Source of the DNA: Solibacillus sp. FSL R7-0682
GTDB lineage: Bacteria > Bacillota > Bacilli > Bacillales_A > Planococcaceae
Direction of reading: 5' to 3'
NCBI RefSeq assembly: GCF_038005985.1
Contig: NZ_JBBOUI010000001.1
Location: 1,880,001-1,944,000 of the forward strand
Length of the DNA stretch: 64,000 nt
The notes below the pieces were generated by a model that was not told where the DNA came from, searched no databases, and was given only the letters and a program-made list of their open reading frames with translations. The translations under genes were made by a program, and so were the position numbers. Below, piece by piece: positions 24,092-32,749 of this stretch (its first letter is position 1; each line of letters opens with the position of its first letter).

Positions 24092-24532
24092 GTGTTTATC
24101 GTCAATGTAGAGGGCGCAATTTATAAAAATGATAAATGGTTGTTAATAAGACGTAGTGAAAAAGAAGAACACGCTGGAGGAGGGCTGTCTCTTGTTGGCG
24201 GAAAGGTAGATAAAGAGGGGGTTACTACAGATATTTTAGAAAAGACACTAAAAAGAGAAATAAATGAAGAAGTCGGTATAGAGGTGTCTAATCTTCAATA
24301 TGTTAATAGCTCATCATTCGTTACTGATTCAGGCATACATGTAGTTGATATTGTTTTCCTTTGTGATCACGTAGCAGGGGAACCTTTTGCTAAAAGTCCT
24401 GATGAAGTGGATGATGTAATTTGGATGACTACCGAGCAAATTTTAAAAGATTTTAATTTACCGAGTTATTTAAAGGAAAATATTAAACTTGCAGAAAAAT
24501 TGGTAAATAAGAATACAGAGGTTAATTTGTAG
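24092..24532 (+). CDS. Nudix hydrolase
   Basis: A 146-residue Nudix protein. REINEEVG is clear and the helix before it (TTDILEKTLK) is longer than the strict G-x5-E-x7-REU pattern, starting from GGKVDKEG. This makes a slightly expanded Nudix box. The front part KWLLIRRSEKEEHAGG matches nucleotide-binding strands of MutT-like enzymes. Substrate unknown. GTG at 24092 after GAGGAGG is preferred to ATG at 24077, which overlaps the ribosome-binding site. Confidence 0.8.
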   Translation: MFIVNVEGAIYKNDKWLLIRRSEKEEHAGGGLSLVGGKVDKEGVTTDILEKTLKREINEEVGIEVSNLQYVNSSSFVTDSGIHVVDIVFLCDHVAGEPFAKSPDEVDDVIWMTTEQILKDFNLPSYLKENIKLAEKLVNKNTEVNL

Positions 24533-24618
24533 AAAGTGATTTTTTGAAAAACTCACTATTTCAACTAACCGTACAGTATAGTGGAACGAGGTACATGGCG
24601 AAATAAGAGGGACAGTTT

Positions 24619-25056
24619 ATGAAAAAGGTAATAATTTCTTTAGCAGCAGTAATTATGTTAGTAGGTGGGATTTATTATGTAGTTACCCTTAAACCACCTA
24701 AACCAACTATAACGATTGAAAATAATACTGTAGAAGTGGCACAAGGTTCTTATTGTTGGAATGGACTTATAACCAGTCAATGTGTCGATATGATTTCCCC
24801 GCCAGATATTATTAAACATCAAGAATTTAAACCTTTAATTGTATCACCTGGTGCTGAATTAAAAATAAAATTTATTCAAAAACCACTAGAAAATACGTTG
24901 GGCGCATCTATTTGGTTTAATGATGAAGTAGAAAATGTTCCATTAAATTACAGTATCTTATTAGTGCCAGAAGAAAAAGGTGTTTATATTTATAGTGTTT
25001 ATGCACAATGGAAAAAGGGAAGATCAAGTTATGTCTTTGTAATTGAAGTTAAATAA
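24619..25056 (+). CDS. Membrane-anchored extracytoplasmic protein, paralogue of the lipoprotein at 29511
   Basis: A 145-residue protein with an N-terminal anchor (VIISLAAVIMLVGGIYYVV, 4-22) and an outside domain. Two cysteines (GSYCWNG and SQCVDM) may form a disulfide. The C-terminal EKGVYIYSVYAQWKKGRSSY parallels EKGIYVYEVFATWENGERSF in the lipoprotein at 29511-29999, and the first strands correspond too (ITIENNTVEVAQGSYCW / IFINNQAYPMEKGGYQW). So the two genes are paralogues with different membrane anchors. Function unknown. Confidence 0.65.
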   Translation: MKKVIISLAAVIMLVGGIYYVVTLKPPKPTITIENNTVEVAQGSYCWNGLITSQCVDMISPPDIIKHQEFKPLIVSPGAELKIKFIQKPLENTLGASIWFNDEVENVPLNYSILLVPEEKGVYIYSVYAQWKKGRSSYVFVIEVK

Positions 25057-25096
25057 TTTATTTCTACTAGTTTGGTACTTGTTTCTTATGTAATGT

Positions 25097-25398
25097 AAGC
25101 AATTCGTCCAGATTTATTTGCTGTTATGCAAAAAGATATTATCCCAATTGGCTTTTTATTTACATTATTTTTCGTGCCTATGGAATTCCTGATTTTTCAG
25201 GTTTTCAAGCGCAAAAAGCGGATATTATCGGAGCTTTATTTGCTTTCCCATGCATGTTATTGTTGATTACGTTACAACCAACAATAGCAGTTGTTTTGGA
25301 TAACACTTTAGCTTTGAGTGTTGTTCTAATAGCAACAATAGTTATTAAATTAATTTGTTACAAGTTTTCTGTAAGACTATATAAGAAAAAACCGGTAT
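25097..25398 (+). pseudogene. Remnant of a membrane protein gene
   Basis: Two frames carry pieces that look like one membrane protein. First AIRPDLFAVMQKDIIPIGFL, then in another frame ADIIGALFAFPCMLLLITLQ leading to a basic tail and TAA at 25398. There is no start codon, and a TAA directly precedes the first piece. Gene decay is likely. The parent family is not recognised. Confidence 0.35.
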
Positions 25399-25514
25399 AA
25401 ATTTTAGCTTATAGTGGTGAAATAAATTTACAGGGAACGTCCGATCTGTACGTTCCCATTCTTATTCTGTTAAAGTACCCCTACATAAAATAAGGTAATT
25501 TATTTATTATATTC

Positions 25515-25886
25515 TTACCAGTGAACTTGGAGTTTATTGCCATTTGGGTCATAAAAGTGGAAAAAGGAGTGACCATTATCTTCTTTTATATCCTCGACCT
25601 TAACTTGATTATCAATTAAGTGTTGATGGAATTTAGATAATTCCGGACTTGTAAAGCCAATGCTAAATTCTTGTTCATTATTAATTGTAAAATGTGCAAA
25701 TGTTTCATCTTCAGAAGGGATTAAGATAAGTAAGAAAGGACCTTCATTTATTTTTAAAATTGCAAGTTCCTCAGTAATATTTAGTAACTCGAGCCCTAAT
25801 ACATCTTTATACCATTGTGCAGACAGTTCTAAATTTTTAACAGGAATTCTAATATAATGTACTTGTTCAATAAATGATTTACTCAT
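25515..25886 (-). CDS. VOC-family protein (glyoxalase/bleomycin-resistance fold)
   Basis: A 123-residue single VOC module. It opens EQVHYIRIPVKNLELSAQWY, has the second strand set FAHFTINN, and ends HFYDPNGNKLQVHW, where the terminal strand of the family normally carries the metal-ligand Glu. Here that position is a His. The role may be drug binding or an isomerase/lyase reaction and cannot be decided. ATG after AAAGGAGACAAAG. It is one of the few minus-strand genes here, with a minus-strand family A repeat upstream. Confidence 0.75.
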   Translation of the reverse strand: MSKSFIEQVHYIRIPVKNLELSAQWYKDVLGLELLNITEELAILKINEGPFLLILIPSEDETFAHFTINNEQEFSIGFTSPELSKFHQHLIDNQVKVEDIKEDNGHSFFHFYDPNGNKLQVHW

Positions 25887-26193
25887 CGCTTTGTCTCCTT
25901 TATTTAATTTGGTATATCAAATAGTTCACTTTCTATAGCCCTTTTTCCTTCCGATTATTGAATTAACCTGCCCTTTAACGGAACAATAAAATTCATATTA
26001 TGTTTATATATCCATTTTGATTATTGGAAAATTCCCTATTGTACGTTTGATGGTGTCTAACAACACTTGGTTCTACTTATACCTCTAAACTTGGACCAAC
26101 GCAAAAACATAGTATTCGGCCTTTATTTAGTTAATTTGTCCTCTAACACCATTAAAACTCACTCGCTCTCGGTAATTTTAGACTATCTATTAT
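25887..26193. other. Gene-free stretch with a reversed family A repeat
   Basis: Apart from the repeat at 25956-25990 I see no ORF with a ribosome-binding site and no clear structure. Confidence 0.4.
25956..25990 (-). repeat. Family A repeat, reversed
   Basis: Read on the minus strand: TTATTGTTCCGTTAAAGGGC then AGGTTAATTCAATAA. The only clear copy in this orientation, next to a minus-strand gene. Confidence 0.55.
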
Positions 26194-26207
26194 AGAACGA
26201 ACGTTCG
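26194..26207. promoter_or_regulatory. Palindromic possible operator
   Basis: AGAACGAACGTTCG, with the strong palindrome CGAACGTTCG at its end. It resembles TetR-type operators and, less well, a Gram-positive LexA box. It lies 156 bases before the small gene/DedA pair. Confidence 0.3.
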
Positions 26208-26362
26208 GTAAAATCGAATAACTCTATATTATATGATGTGTGGAGTGAAAATACCATGGTATAATGAAATCAAGTGAGTTTTAAAGAGATGGCCATTTCA
26301 ACGACGTGCCTTCTAATCATTCGCATGGATTTCAATACATAGGTAGAGGAGAAAGAAGGTTT

Positions 26363-26602
26363 ATGTTACATATATTTCCGTCGATATTGACGAAAATTAA
26401 TTTTTCAACTGGCGTAATGTCGATTAATGCTTTGTTGCCTATACCATTAGTCGCAATATATTTTTTTGTAATCACTTTTGCTCTGATATCATTGGCTTTA
26501 GCTGTGACGACGAGTATAATTGGGTATTCTATGGTTCTTCGAATTCCATTTCCTCAATTTAATAAACAAGTGAGATTGGAGCTGAAAAATGGAAGTCATT
26601 AA
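26363..26602 (+). CDS. Small membrane protein upstream of dedA-like gene
   Basis: A 79-residue protein with one or two hydrophobic segments (MSINALLPIPLVAIYFFVIT and FALISLALAVTTSIIGYSMV). ATG chosen after GAAAGAAGG. The open frame from 26306 lacks a site. The 3' end overlaps the DedA gene by 14 bases, suggesting translational coupling. Unknown function. Confidence 0.5.
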   Translation: MLHIFPSILTKINFSTGVMSINALLPIPLVAIYFFVITFALISLALAVTTSIIGYSMVLRIPFPQFNKQVRLELKNGSH

Positions 26603-27071
26603 TCAACTCGTTGGTCAATATGGATTTATTATTATTTTTGCTCTGCTTTCGTTAGGGGGTATTAGTATTTTAATATCTGATGAGTTGCTAGTATTTGGGG
26701 TAGGGTATTTCACGAAAATCGGTACGCTTGATTATACAACAGCTCTTATCGTTTGTTTTTTCGGTACATTTATCGGCATGATGGTGAATTATTGTATAGG
26801 TAGAAAAGCTGGTCGACCGTTTATTTTAAAAATTGGCAAGTGGGCAGGATTTACAGAGAAGCGGATCACCCGAACTGAAAAATGGATGTCCCGATATGGA
26901 CAGTATTCCATTATCATCAGCTATTTCATTCCAGGGATTAGACACATCACTGGCTACTTTTGTGGTGTATTACATATAAAATTTAAAACTTATGCCTTTT
27001 ACGCAGGTGTGAGTACCGTTATTTGGTGTTCACTATTTTTAATACTTGGGAGGCTTTTCGGAGTAAACTAA
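26589..27071 (+). CDS. DedA-family membrane protein (short)
   Basis: A 160-residue member of the DedA/VTT family, which includes undecaprenyl-phosphate and phospholipid flippases. Membrane segments, the re-entrant region with FFGTFIGMMVNYCIGRKAGR and the signature SYFIPGIRHITGYFCGV are present. The acidic residue usually found in the first signature (here an N-Y-C-I-G-R context) looks replaced. At 160 residues it is shorter than the usual 200 or so and ends soon after the last helix. Confidence 0.75.
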   Translation: MEVINQLVGQYGFIIIFALLSLGGISILISDELLVFGVGYFTKIGTLDYTTALIVCFFGTFIGMMVNYCIGRKAGRPFILKIGKWAGFTEKRITRTEKWMSRYGQYSIIISYFIPGIRHITGYFCGVLHIKFKTYAFYAGVSTVIWCSLFLILGRLFGVN

Positions 27072-27242
27072 ATCAAGACAGGAAATTACGGATTAAAGGG
27101 GCAAAAAAGGGGAAATGTTGTTCTCGCGATGACAAGCTAACACTAGAAGTATATGGTTTTTTTTGCTTTGAGAAAGTAATACAGTCCGTGGTGGAAGTGT
27201 AATTTTGTATTTTAGTTGAATTGTATTTTGTTGAATGAAATG

Positions 27243-27287
27243 AAAAATGAGAGGAAATAGCAGCAGCTGTTTTCTCTCATTTTTTTG
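27243..27287 (-). terminator. Terminator of proC (minus strand)
   Basis: On the minus strand AAATGAGAG...CTCTCATTTTT forms a stem with flanking A/T runs on both sides. Confidence 0.7.
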
Positions 27288-28094
27288 TTATTCTCCACGG
27301 GCTAATTCTCGAGAACGGTTTTCTGCACTTCGAATACAATTGGCAATCGCATCATTAAATGACATTAATTCTAAGGCACGAATACCTGCTTCTGTCGTAC
27401 CGCCTGGACTCGTTACCTTTTTCCGTAAAATTTCAGGCTCTTCTTTAACAGATTTTAGCATTTCAGCTGATCCGGCAATTGTTTGCACCATTAACTCTCG
27501 TACAATTTCCTTTGATAAGCCGAATTCTGTTCCAACCCGTTCAAACGCCTCTAGTAAATAATACAAGTAGGCTGGGCCACTGCCAGAGAGCGCGGTAATC
27601 GCATGAAGCTTATCTTCTTCTACTTCAATAACAATCCCAACTGCTTCTAACATTTGTATATAACTTGCTCGTTGAGCGTCTGATACAAGGGTATTAAATG
27701 TAATACCTGAAGCAGACATACCAATTGTTGCAGAAGTGTTCGGCATGACACGTGCAATTGCCCGCTTTCCTAAATAATCTTCAATTGTTTCGATGCCAAT
27801 ACCCGCTAAAATCGATAGGATAGCACTATTATTCGATAAAAATGGGGCAATTTTTTGCATTGCTTCAAAGGCATCTTTCGGCTTCACCGCCAAAATAACT
27901 AAGTCAGCATCATGCAACTCTTCAAAACTTTGCAATGCCTGAACTCCATATTGTTGCTGTAAAATTGTTAAACGTTCACCATTTGATCGATTAGATACAA
28001 AAACAGTTTGAGGATTCACGATTTTCTTTTCCACCCAGCCATGGATAAGCGCTTCAGCCATGGAGCCTGCACCAATAAAAATAATTTTTTGCAT
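27288..28094 (-). CDS. proC: Pyrroline-5-carboxylate reductase
   Basis: A 268-residue enzyme for the last step of proline synthesis: NAD(P)H-dependent reduction of pyrroline-5-carboxylate. N-terminal Rossmann motif FIGAGSMAEALIHG (5-18), central VKPKD, and the C-terminal dimer/active-site signature ALSGSGPAYLYYLLEAF with TSPGGTTEAGI (the ProC family pattern). ATG after TCGGAGGAATGA. A full T-box leader with a proline specifier precedes it, so expression should rise when tRNA-Pro is uncharged. Own terminator downstream. Confidence 0.95.
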   Translation of the reverse strand: MQKIIFIGAGSMAEALIHGWVEKKIVNPQTVFVSNRSNGERLTILQQQYGVQALQSFEELHDADLVILAVKPKDAFEAMQKIAPFLSNNSAILSILAGIGIETIEDYLGKRAIARVMPNTSATIGMSASGITFNTLVSDAQRASYIQMLEAVGIVIEVEEDKLHAITALSGSGPAYLYYLLEAFERVGTEFGLSKEIVRELMVQTIAGSAEMLKSVKEEPEILRKKVTSPGGTTEAGIRALELMSFNDAIANCIRSAENRSRELARGE

Positions 28095-28116
28095 ATGTCA
28101 TTCCTCCGATTTCAAA

Positions 28117-28345
28117 ATAAAAAGCGCTCTCGTCCATACAAATGTAAGGACGAAAACGCTTTGTTTCCGCGGTACCACCTTCGTTCACACATACGTGTGC
28201 AACTTCATTCCTTTTTATCGCAAAGGCTACGGTTATGTTGACATAACGGCTCCGAAGTAGGTTCAATCATTTCAGTGGGCTATGCCGATCGCAGCATGTA
28301 CGGCACTCTCTTTAACCATTAAATCATTTACTTAGCTTCATCATT
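28117..28345 (-). promoter_or_regulatory. T-box riboswitch, proline (CCU specifier)
   Basis: On the minus strand the leader shows the Stem I elements (GATGAAG, AGTA, AGAGAGTGCCG...), then GAACCTACTTC where CCT (28261-28259) sits in the specifier loop, then the T-box AAGGTGGTACCGCGG (28182-28168), then a GC-rich terminator ending in T residues (28165-28117). The codon CCU is proline, matching proC downstream. The switch works by tRNA-dependent antitermination. Confidence 0.92.
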
Positions 28346-28370
28346 GCCTGTAAATTTAGAATTATCAAAA

Positions 28371-28399
28371 ATTATAGTGGTGGATTTAGTTACTGTCAA
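28371..28399 (-). promoter_or_regulatory. Consensus sigma-A promoter of the T-box/proC unit
   Basis: On the minus strand TTGACA (28399-28394), 17-base spacer, TATAAT (28376-28371). Both hexamers are perfect. Confidence 0.9.
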
Positions 28400-28556
28400 C
28401 ATGTGAAACTCAAAAAGCCGTAAAATTTGTTTAATCGAGCAAGTATACAACATTATTTTTGTGCAAAAGTATCTATTACTTTGCACGTTGCTAAAAAAAG
28501 GGTAAAATAAATGAATACTCATTCATAAAAATAAAGGTTTCAAAGGGGAAAAGAGG

Positions 28557-29498
28557 ATGGAAATTTTCAAGATTACTATACCAACTCCGTATGCAGTCGG
28601 TGATGTCAATGCGTTTTTAGTAAAGGGGGATACATTAACATTATTTGATGCGGGTCCAAAAACACAGGAAGCTTATGAAGCGATAAAGTGGGGGATTCAT
28701 GGGGCAGGGTATGCGTTACAAGATGTAGAACAGGTTGTTTTAACCCATCATCATCCAGACCATGCAGGCTGGGTCGATGCTTTTCCACATGCAGCACTAT
28801 TAGGCCATGCCTATAATGACCATTGGATGAAAAAAACCGATGAATTTTTAGCTTATCATAAAGCCTTTTTCAAAAAGCATTTAACAGAACAAGGCGTACC
28901 AGAAAAATACGTCAATCGTGTAATTGAAGTAAAAGGAGAAATTGAGTTATTCGGGACAAAGCCATTAACTGGGTTTTTAAATGAAGGCGATGAAGTACCA
29001 GGTCATAATGGCTTAAAAGTTTATGAAACACCTGGTCATGCCCAAAGTCATCTTATTTTTGTTGAAGAAAGTACAGGGGAATGTATTGGTGGTGACTTAC
29101 TCTTACCACGTACATCTTCCAATCCATTAGTAGAGCCACCAGTGGATTTATCTATGGAACGTCCTAAATCCTTATTACAATATAATGCATCATTAAAGAA
29201 GTTACGTGACTTACAAGTGACAAAGGTTTATACAGGTCATGGTGGTGAAATTACGGAGGCTGTATCATTAATTGAGGAGCGCCTTCAAAAGCAGCAGCAA
29301 AGAGCTCATAAAGTATTACATTTACTCGAACAGCCAAAAACAAACTTTGAAGTGACAACGCAATTATTTGAACATATTTATCAAAGACAGCTTGGATTAA
29401 CATTATCTGAAACAATTGGACAGCTCGATTATTTACTTGATGAAGGTCTAGCAAGCTTTGAGATTCAAGATGGCATTTATTATTACGACCGTAAATAG
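28557..29498 (+). CDS. MBL-fold metallohydrolase
   Basis: A 313-residue metallo-beta-lactamase-fold enzyme. Zinc motif THHHPDHAGW (H64-x-H66-x-D68-H69), further ligands in ETPGHAQSH and GGDLLLP and TGHGGEI. The C-terminal 60 residues (FEVTTQLFEHIYQRQLGLTL) form the winged helix found in LACTB2/YobT-like hydrolases. Substrate unknown. ATG after AAAGGGGAAAAGAGG. The lipoprotein gene follows after 12 bases, so they form an operon. Confidence 0.85.
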   Translation: MEIFKITIPTPYAVGDVNAFLVKGDTLTLFDAGPKTQEAYEAIKWGIHGAGYALQDVEQVVLTHHHPDHAGWVDAFPHAALLGHAYNDHWMKKTDEFLAYHKAFFKKHLTEQGVPEKYVNRVIEVKGEIELFGTKPLTGFLNEGDEVPGHNGLKVYETPGHAQSHLIFVEESTGECIGGDLLLPRTSSNPLVEPPVDLSMERPKSLLQYNASLKKLRDLQVTKVYTGHGGEITEAVSLIEERLQKQQQRAHKVLHLLEQPKTNFEVTTQLFEHIYQRQLGLTLSETIGQLDYLLDEGLASFEIQDGIYYYDRK

Positions 29499-29510
29499 GA
29501 GGTGTTGTTG

Positions 29511-29999
29511 GTGAGAGCAGGTAGAATCGTTTTGTCATTATTTTTCGTTCTATTGCTTGTGAGTGCGTGCAGCAATCTTACCGATGAGAAAATAGACCAA
29601 TCACCTTCTAGTACGAAAGAAGAACTTTTCCCACCTGAAAAGAAAGCGTCCATATTTATTAATAACCAAGCGTATCCTATGGAAAAAGGTGGCTATCAAT
29701 GGGAGCGCAAGAAGGGGTCGCAAGTAGAGATCGTTACAACCGATCATGCATCTATTAATCAAATGGCTGAAAAAATAGAGCCTATTCGAGTCGATGCAAT
29801 GGAAGTCCTTTCTATTAGGTTCGAGGACGAACCAAATTACGAGTTGCATTTATGGAATGAAACCGGAAGAGAACAAGAGATTTCTGTTGAGAATAACCAA
29901 TTTACAGCCCCTGTGGAAAAGGGGATTTACGTTTATGAAGTGTTTGCAACATGGGAAAATGGGGAAAGATCTTTTGCTTTCGTGTTAGAGATACAATAA
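29511..29999 (+). CDS. Lipoprotein, paralogue of the protein at 24619
   Basis: A 162-residue lipoprotein with signal peptide and lipobox LVSAC (about 16-20). Mature domain has a conserved edge strand and the C-terminal EKGIYVYEVFATWENGERSF, shared with the protein at 24619-25056. GTG at 29511 is used because AGGAGG ends eight bases before it. The frame also opens at 29502 inside the ribosome-binding site. Same operon as the MBL hydrolase. Function unknown. Confidence 0.7.
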   Translation: MRAGRIVLSLFFVLLLVSACSNLTDEKIDQSPSSTKEELFPPEKKASIFINNQAYPMEKGGYQWERKKGSQVEIVTTDHASINQMAEKIEPIRVDAMEVLSIRFEDEPNYELHLWNETGREQEISVENNQFTAPVEKGIYVYEVFATWENGERSFAFVLEIQ

Positions 30000-30002
30000 A
30001 AA

Positions 30003-30037
30003 GGCGTGCATTCTTAAAAAAGGAATGCGCGCCTTCT
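30003..30037. terminator. Bidirectional terminator between converging genes
   Basis: GGCGTGCATTC / GGAATGCGCGCC with T on the plus side and A on the other. It serves the lipoprotein gene and hmp. Confidence 0.75.
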
Positions 30038-30043
30038 ACGTTA

Positions 30044-31204
30044 TTATTTCGTCGTTTTAATTTGTAATGCCATTGCTGCCCCGAAAAATTCGTAGTGAAT
30101 TTTTTCTGCTGGTACACCGATTTCAACTAAGATTGAAATAACCGATTCCATGAACGGAGTTGGACCACAAACATAAACTTCTGTATCTTCGTCTAATAGA
30201 TTTTCGATTAGCTCTTTCGTTACATAGCCGTCTGTTTCTGAGTAAACTGCTTTATAGCTACCACCTAGCTCAGCAACTTTCGCTTCAATCGCTTCCTTAA
30301 ATGCTGCCACTTTTTCATTACGTGCTGCTTGGATAAATGAAGCTTTACGACCTTCCATTGTTTGGAGCATGCTTTGTAATGGCGTAACACCAACACCACC
30401 ACTGATGAATAATACTGGGCTATCGTTTTGTACTAATGTAAATACACCAGCTGGGGCACTAACATCAACCTTTGACCCAAGTTCAGCTGCATGTAAGAAG
30501 TTTGACACAATCCCATTTGGATTCGCATCATCTTCACGCTTTACAGAAATACGGAAGTATTCATCAGTTCCTTCTGTAATTGTATATTGACGATTCATTA
30601 AAAATTGTTGACCAGGTACTTGTACACGGATGCTAATGTATTGACCGGCTGTAAATTCAGGAAGCTTTGAACCATCTTCAGGCTGTAAATAGAAAGAAGT
30701 TACGACATCGCTTTCTTGTACCTTCTTTGCAATCGTGAAATTTTTGAATGCGCGCCAGCCACCTTTATTTTCAGCTGCCTTGTATAAATCCTCTTCCACA
30801 GAAATGAAAATGTCCGCGATAACTCCGTATGCTTCACCCCATGCATTTAAAATTTCATCTGTTGCGGCTTCACCTAATACTTCTTTAATTGCTGCTAATA
30901 AATATTTCCCTACGATTGGATAGTGCTCAGGTAAAATGCCTAAACTTACGTGTTTGTGCGCAATTTGCACAACCGCTGGTACGATCGCTTCTAAATTTTC
31001 AATATGAACTGCTGCTGCGTATACTGTGTTCGCTAAAGCTGTTTGCTGACGGTCTTTCTTTTGATTTGTGTGGTTAAAGATATTTAATAATGTTGGATTG
31101 TCTTTAAAGAGATTTGAATAAAATGTTTTTGTAATGGCAACACCGTGCACCTCTAATACAGGTACTGTTGATTTAATAATGTCGATTGTTTGTTTTGCTA
31201 ACAT
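30044..31204 (-). CDS. hmp: Flavohemoprotein (nitric oxide dioxygenase)
   Basis: A 386-residue enzyme that turns NO plus oxygen into nitrate using NAD(P)H. Globin domain 1-140 with proximal His in [10 protein letters not shown] (about 83-92). FAD domain about 150-255 with NRQYTIT. NAD domain with [14 protein letters not shown] and CGPTPFM. Divergent from nsrR, with repeated NsrR-like half sites in the shared region, which predicts NO-induced expression. Confidence 0.95.
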   Translation of the reverse strand: MLAKQTIDIIKSTVPVLEVHGVAITKTFYSNLFKDNPTLLNIFNHTNQKKDRQQTALANTVYAAAVHIENLEAIVPAVVQIAHKHVSLGILPEHYPIVGKYLLAAIKEVLGEAATDEILNAWGEAYGVIADIFISVEEDLYKAAENKGGWRAFKNFTIAKKVQESDVVTSFYLQPEDGSKLPEFTAGQYISIRVQVPGQQFLMNRQYTITEGTDEYFRISVKREDDANPNGIVSNFLHAAELGSKVDVSAPAGVFTLVQNDSPVLFISGGVGVTPLQSMLQTMEGRKASFIQAARNEKVAAFKEAIEAKVAELGGSYKAVYSETDGYVTKELIENLLDEDTEVYVCGPTPFMESVISILVEIGVPAEKIHYEFFGAAMALQIKTTK

Positions 31205-31261
31205 GTTAATACACGTCCTTTCTTTGATTTCAATATACGCCCATGTCTTTTTTAAAGCAAT

Positions 31262-31365
31262 ATCAAAAATACATCTTTAACAAAACAGACACAAAGTAAT
31301 ATCCAAAATACATCTTTAACAAATTCGTCACAAAGAAGTTTTTAAAATACATGTTTAAAAATAAG
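31262..31365. promoter_or_regulatory. Three repeated NsrR-like sites between hmp and nsrR
   Basis: Two direct repeats of about 40 bases, each with AAATACATCTTTAACAAA (31262- and 31302-), plus a third related TTAAAATACATGTTTAAA (about 31341-31358). The AT-rich ACATCTTTAA half sites resemble NsrR operators of Bacillus. Confidence 0.65.
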
Positions 31366-31426
31366 TAAGAGTAGTCGACCAAATGAGAGAAAGTGTTATA
31401 CTAATAAATAGAAAGATGGTGAAAAC

Positions 31427-31867
31427 GTGCGCTTAACCGTATATACTGATTATTCTTTACGTACGCTCATGTATTTAGGCGTACGAGGAACAGAAAATTT
31501 AACAACAATTCAAGAAATTGCTGATGCTTATCAAATTTCAAAAAACCATTTAATGAAAGTAACGTACGATTTAGGACAACATGGTTACATTGAAACAATT
31601 CGAGGACGCGGTGGCGGTATTCGCTTAGCAATGGACCCAAAAGATATTAATATAGGAGAAGTTGTTCGCAAAACGGAGGATGACTTTCACATAGTCGAAT
31701 GCTTCAATCCTGAAAGTAATTTATGTAAAATATCTCCGGAATGTCAGCTGAAAAATGCTTTACATCAAGCATTGCAGGCATACTTGGCTGTATTAGACTC
31801 CTATACATTAGCGGATGTATTAGGCACAAAGGATGTATTAAGTGAATTATTCGGAATTAACCGATAA
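31427..31867 (+). CDS. nsrR: Rrf2-family nitric-oxide-sensing repressor
   Basis: A 146-residue Rrf2 regulator with winged-helix N-terminus (TTIQEIADAYQISKNHLMKV) and the wing GRGGGIRLAM. Three cysteines, C92, C100 and C106 (ECFNPESNLC and SPEC), would ligate the iron-sulfur cluster that reacts with NO. It should repress hmp and possibly itself. GTG start after AAGATGGTG, with a TATACT -10 at 31397-31402. Confidence 0.9.
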   Translation: MRLTVYTDYSLRTLMYLGVRGTENLTTIQEIADAYQISKNHLMKVTYDLGQHGYIETIRGRGGGIRLAMDPKDINIGEVVRKTEDDFHIVECFNPESNLCKISPECQLKNALHQALQAYLAVLDSYTLADVLGTKDVLSELFGINR

Positions 31868-32749
31868 ATTATACATGAACGTAAAGAGTTAGAGGGCTAG
31901 GTAAAGGGGTAAAGAGCTGGGAGCTATAGAGCAAAGAGGTAAAGGGCAAAAGATCCAAAGAGATAAACGGCAAAGAGTAGGCAGCAGCTATAGAGCAAAA
32001 GAGGTAAAGAGCTATAGAGCAAAAGAGATAAAGTGCTATAGAGCAAAGAGTAAAAGAGCCAACAAAGCTATTCAATGAAATTCCAGTTAAAGCTGTCTAT
32101 ATGGGTAGATGTTAAAAATTAACATTAATAGACAGAACAACTTCGTCTATTTGATTTGAAAGATGCAGTAAATAAAAGATTTACTACACCTAATCAAAAA
32201 CTCTCCCTTTAAATGAATCCAAAAGCAAAATTCTCCGCATATATAATCTCTCTAAGTGTTCTGCATCAGTGATCTGAAGCGAATAATAATCATCACATAA
32301 ATTATTAAAAAGCATTTAAACAAATGCTTTTATTTATGGACAAAAGTAGCCGGAAAAAGTACAAAAGTGGGAGAAAAAAGGACAATATAGTCTGGTAAAA
32401 CAAAACATTTATTGATTTAAGACACCCATGTAACAGTGAGTGTCTTTCTGCTATAGTGCCATTTAATTGAATAAAATCTGTTAAGAAATGCTACCAAATC
32501 GACACTTTGAAATACCCAACAAAGATAATGGCTATTATTCATTTTAGTATACTGTAAAAATAATCATTAATTAAAAGATTCTCACCTAACCGTATACAAA
32601 GTAAGAATCTTAATTAGTGTAAGTCTAATACAATCGGATCAATTCGTTCTATTCCATCAAGACAAAAGATAGCATTTTGGATATGGTGAATTTTTTAGAA
32701 TGTAACTTATAAAGAAAAAATACGACTAATATTTTGGAGGTGAAATGAT
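31868..32749. other. Gene-free 0.88-kb stretch with repeats and hairpins
   Basis: Holds a purine-rich tandem array (31918-32057), an inverted repeat CTGTCTAT / ATAGACAG at about 32095-32134, a 10-bp hairpin AAAAGCATTT / AAATGCTTTT (32307-32330), a terminator-like hairpin near 32418-32447 (AAGACAC / GTGTCTT), and a family A half copy near 32458-32473 (TTAATTGAATAA). No credible ORF. Confidence 0.6.
31918..32057. repeat. Purine-rich tandem repeat, about 24-bp unit
   Basis: Unit close to GAGCTATAGAGCAAAAGAGG plus TAAA, clear at 31918, 31984, 32008 and 32032 with 24-base phasing. The middle is degraded. Almost all G and A on this strand. Confidence 0.7.

Noticed and set aside
26194-26207. LexA (SOS) box
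   Set aside because: It fits CGAAC-N4-GTTC only with mismatches at both outer bases, and the downstream genes are not SOS-type. A generic palindromic operator is the safer description.
27247-27561. Plus-strand ORF opposite proC
   Set aside because: It is the mirror of a well-supported proC reading frame and has no family features.
31918-32057. CRISPR array
   Set aside because: Units follow each other directly without unique spacers, are purine-only low-complexity sequence, and no cas genes are near.
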